NCBI RefSeq assembly: GCF_958298935.1
Contig: NC_084927.1
Span: 13,172,001 to 13,236,000, forward strand
DNA: 64,000 bases
Reading direction: 5' to 3'
Source: Phragmites australis
Lineage: Eukaryota; Streptophyta; Magnoliopsida; Poales; Poaceae
Shown here: positions 60,617 through 64,000 of the stretch, in pieces
Layout: every line of letters begins with the position of its first letter
How positions within the stretch are numbered: the first letter of the stretch is position 1
The notes under the pieces: generated by a model
Seen by the model: the letters and a program-made list of their open reading frames with translations, nothing else
The model's database searches: none
Told to the model about the DNA's origin: nothing
Position numbers and translations under genes: made by a program

Positions 60617-60819
60617 TGACGGCTAGAAAACATCATGGATGGTCACTGTCATGGAAAGGTATTCATGATGGTTTCCTGTTAGAGAAGGGTTGTATCCGTG
60701 ACTACGTAGCCCTGACAGGAGATGCCTCATGGGTGCCTTTCACGAATGGTTATTCCTAATGTTAGCAGGCCTTTGGTGATGGTTTCTGGCTGTCGAGTAA
60801 AGTTAATTTCCTGGTAGTG
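60617..60819 (+). mobile_element. 3' end of the C2 CACTA relic
   Basis: Same as 44850-45057, ending GTTAATTTCCTGGTAGTG followed by CAT. Confidence 0.55.
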
Positions 60820-60822
60820 CAT

Positions 60823-62186
60823 GGACGCTCATTTTAGCTACGTGGAATCAATCTGTTCCAGTTCCTTGAAAATTACTCCACTATTATTAAACTAAATTCC
60901 TGTTGAGACACGTACAGTTTAGTTACTTGTAGGTCTCACTTTAGGGAATGCACAATAGTGCCGCCTTATAGTTTGCATTTAACAGACAATCTTGACAATG
61001 GTTTGTCCACATTCTCTTAGTTTGTGGATCAATGGAAGGAGAAGAATTAAAATACTTGCCTCGCAACAACATATGATACAATAGTGCGTGCGTCATCTTA
61101 TGTAGCCCTAAATTTTTGCCTATGTGACAGTTGTTTCGTGAGACAATGATCAACATCTTTCTCTCAACTCCGTTTCTCTTCCACATATCTTATGTGGCAA
61201 TGCTTCTATCACTAACAAGTAAAATCGATTATGTGAATACCTATTTAAAAGTAGAGATATCTGATCATCAATATATGTATTGAAGAAAAAATACATTTTT
61301 TTATATAAGTTCAGATATCACTTAGAATATAGCCTAACGTCATGTCTCAATTTGATTAATCTTAGAAAAAGATAACTACAATTAAGAGGTGTCTAATCTA
61401 ATCCTAGGAATCTCACGAGTTCCTCTCGGGGTTCTAAGTCTTGGAAGTCCAGTCGGATGATTCTGTTCATGGATCTGAATAATAGTTATAATTCTGGTTC
61501 CTATCCGACTAGGTTTTCTTTTTCTTCCGGTCTCTAGCTCCGGTTTGGTTCAAGATACGATTCTTCTCCCACGGGCTTAGCTTCTGATCTTGCTCCGCGA
61601 TCCCTTGGATGTACAAGACAGCTGTTGAATCTGGTTAAGGGGAATGTTTCGATCTAAGGCGTCTCTTCACTCCGCGTAGTCAATGCTATTCCACTCCCGT
61701 CAATGGAAAAAAAAACAAAGAAATTTCCATTGGATGGATTGGTCACATGGGTGAGAGGCAGACATTAATTTGACGAGACTGATCCTAACGTTTACCCAGA
61801 AATTAAACATGAGGACGAAGAAGTCTAATTCCACACGTCCTAATTATAACTGAGTAACGTCAGACAAAAGCATTCCTGTACGAACAATGCGACAAGGATT
61901 TTTTTACCCCACGCAAGTAAACTCTGGTGCACAGGTGTTTCTTGCCAGTGGAGAAACATCGATACTGTTACATCCGATTCCAAGAAGAAACCAAATGCCA
62001 ACAGTTTATAGACACATATAGCGATGTTATCAGTAGATTACAGACACAAGTGCTTCGTTATTACAATGTTATTTCTTACAAAATAACCACACGAGTTTAA
62101 CGAAAAATTACGTCACAATAGAAAATAACTCAGTGTGGTGCCCCACTCCAAAGTAAGTCGGTCGAAAGCTCCGCACATCGTCTTCA
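60823..62186. other. Flank and module B3, no gene
   Basis: Copy of 45061-46424 at a few percent divergence. The 81-residue minus-strand frame at 60941-61186 remains open; the 70-residue plus-strand frame of B1/B2 is broken here. Confidence 0.45.
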
Positions 62187-64000
62187 CACTACGTAAGAAA
62201 TCATCAAAGGAGACACGTTATTAGTGACGGCTCCTCAGTACGCGTCACTAATACACTATTAGTGATAGATTTAGTGACGATCCGTCACTAATGTGTGGCC
62301 CTGGCTGAGACCCAGCTAGGACGTATTACTAATGACCCCCTCCTATTAGTGACAGTGAGGGTACGACCTGTCACTAAAGATAATATTGACGGGTTACCTT
62401 AAAACCTGTCACTAATGATAAAGGTATTAGTGACGGGTTGTAGTTATCACCCATCACTATTGTGACAGTTATTAGTGACGGGTCGTAGTTGTCACTTGTT
62501 ACTAATGTTTCCTTGGTACCCATCACTAATGTGAAATTATTAGTGACGGGCTTTCTTATCACCAAAGCCCGTCACTAATGTGAAATCATTAATTACGGGT
62601 TTCCTTATAATCTGTCACTAATGATTGATATTTACTATTATTTTTTGCCCCAAGTTGCATGACCAGACAATGTCTGTCCACTGACTGCTCGGCAAAGGGG
62701 TGATTTTTTTTTTACGATTCTATTGAGGACCAATCAAATCTTGGTGATTTGAAGTTGGGAATGTCTCTTGGCCTTTGAAGGTTGGAATCCCCCTCTCCTC
62801 TTCCTGTTGCTCATATATGCATAGTGGTTTAGAGTTTGAGCTGGAATAAACAATTTTACTCATTTTCCCAAATCTTGAAATATGTGGATTGTCCCTCTTG
62901 GCCTTTGATGGTTTGCGTCCCCCTTTCCTCCTCTTCTTGCTCCTATTTAGTAGATTTTAGGGTTTGAGTTGGTGTTCACAATTTCTCCTTCTCTCAAATC
63001 TTGATATGTATATGGCGCAATTATGTTAATTGTATCAATAGAAGTGAATTAGTGTACATGCGTAACCTACGTTTCCCGTTCAGGACTATTTGATTATAAA
63101 TATGACTTGACAACTCATCATATTTATAAGAAGATGCTCTCAGATTATCCATGGACTTTGGATAGTTCAACAATATGTGGCTCGAGTAGTAAATTTCTAT
63201 GCTCTTGTATGGTTCTAGAGAGAATTTCTATGGTATCTTCTTGTTGTTCTCTGAATACATACCCTACTGGCTCATTGCCAAAACTTGTATTTGGACAATA
63301 GCAGAGAGGTATTGCCAAAATTTTCTCTAAAACTATACAATAGCATAGAAACCTACTCGGTCTACATATCCTAGAATGAGATTAGGACCTATCCTTGCCT
63401 ATGTAGAAATTAGCTAAGATCTTTCACCATAGATAATATGTATCATATTTGGATGTTAATTGTTGGCTTGAATCTCAATAGAACACATGCAGACACTTAA
63501 TTTAGTTAAAATAATTTAGAATTTTTATACTTATTCTAGCTACTCTATCGTTTATGTTAACAATGAATATTTTTTCCATTCGTAGATGGTGGACCGAAGT
63601 TGGATATACCTTGTACTTATAACGAGTACATGAGCGGGGTGAAGTTTTTCATGAGTGCCGTGATGGCGCATATGCAAAGTTGTGGTAAAATGGTAATGTG
63701 GTGTCTATGTTGTGATTGCAAGAATGAGAAGACGTTACCAAAACCTGACAATGTGAATTATCACTTGTTATAGTGTGGATTCAAAGAGAGATATGATATT
63801 TGGAACAAACACAACATGGAATGCCTTAACGAATGGGAAATAGATCGGGTCCTCCAAGACGGCACTATGGATCAAGGACTCCGACCAGCCGGTAATATGA
63901 ATATTATCTCAAGCATGTAGACATATTAGGATTCAATAATGACTATGTGGATTTCGTGGAGAATGTGGACCAAATGGTGCGCGATGTTGAGGGGTACGAC
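62187..64000 (+). mobile_element. CACTA element running off the window (B3; TSD TCA on the left)
   Basis: It starts CACTACGTAAGAAATC after TCA, with a long array of AGTGACGGGT / ACCCGTCACT subterminal repeats to about 62630. A TNP2 N-terminus follows at 63.6 kb. This is the unbroken form of the fragments at 21809 and 46425. The 3' end is outside the window. Confidence 0.8.
63577..64000 (+). pseudogene. TNP2 N-terminal part, frameshifted (partial)
   Basis: It opens MVDRSWIY, the usual TNP2 start, then needs a frame change to continue EYMSGVKFFMSAV and CLCCDCKNEKTLP, the cysteine-rich transposase-associated domain. A TAG interrupts NYHLL/CGFKERYDIW before it runs out of the window. TNP2 is the catalytic CACTA transposase; this copy is damaged in its first 70 codons. 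Confidence 0.75.

Noticed and set aside
1..64000. A novel multi-gene defence or metabolic system
   Set aside because: All recognisable protein content is transposon-derived or a single captured kinase fragment; no operon-like or clustered host genes are visible.

Overview
This is plant nuclear DNA, almost certainly from a grass (Poaceae). The reasons are the En/Spm-type CACTA transposons with TNP2 and Transposase_24/Ulp1-type genes, a chromovirus-like Ty3/gypsy element, long solo LTRs, a Stowaway-like MITE and GC3-rich exon fragments of grass type. I see no intact host gene. The species cannot be told from the sequence.

Layout. 1-1544: AT-rich sequence with a possible LTR end. 1545-3107: non-autonomous CACTA (target-site duplication, TSD, TGT). 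3139-4093: solo LTR (TSD TTATC). 4231-19280: a decayed full-size CACTA on the minus strand (TSD GCT) with a TNP2 relic (16.1-13.64 kb) and a second relic joining TnpA-like and Ulp1-like parts (8.2-4.7 kb). Three insertions lie inside it: a CACTA at 9555-12128 (TSD GAT) carrying casein-kinase-1 exons and itself holding a CACTA at 10415-11670 (TSD TTA); a solo LTR at 16919-17834 (TSD TATGT); and a CACTA at 18344-19257 (TSD ATA).

From about 16.9 kb to the end the window is a rearranged tandem duplication. I name the modules A (solo or 5' LTR, 5' end of the big CACTA, flank), C (TNP2/TnpA relic with a nested CACTA and a ~4.9 kb putative solo LTR) and B (flank plus the start of another CACTA, in copies 1 and 2 fused to a retrotransposon leader). 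The order is A0 (16.9-20.9), B1-A1 (20.9-27.9), C1 (27.9-45.5), B2-A2 (45.5-52.5), C2 (52.5-61.3), B3 (61.3 to the end). A0/A1, C1/C2 and B1/B3 differ by several percent. B1-A1 and B2-A2 (about 7.7 kb, 20909-28586 and 45525-53193) are almost identical, so a second, much younger copying event was laid over the old duplication.

C1 alone holds two later insertions whose exact empty sites survive in C2: a solo LTR (32972-33868, TSD CTCCC) and a 7.65 kb Ty3/gypsy element (34165-41817, TSD CATCT). The gypsy element has one gag-pol frame broken by two stop codons, and the frame runs on into the 3' LTR. B3 opens a CACTA that runs off the window and contains a broken TNP2 N-terminus (63.6-64.0 kb).

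Nothing here works together as a host pathway. The content is a record of transposon nesting, gene-fragment capture, LTR-LTR recombination and segmental duplication. The points most worth following up are the captured CK1 exons with an intron, a tRNA-like module conserved inside several CACTA elements, covarying UUCG hairpins in the long LTR, and the two-stage duplication.
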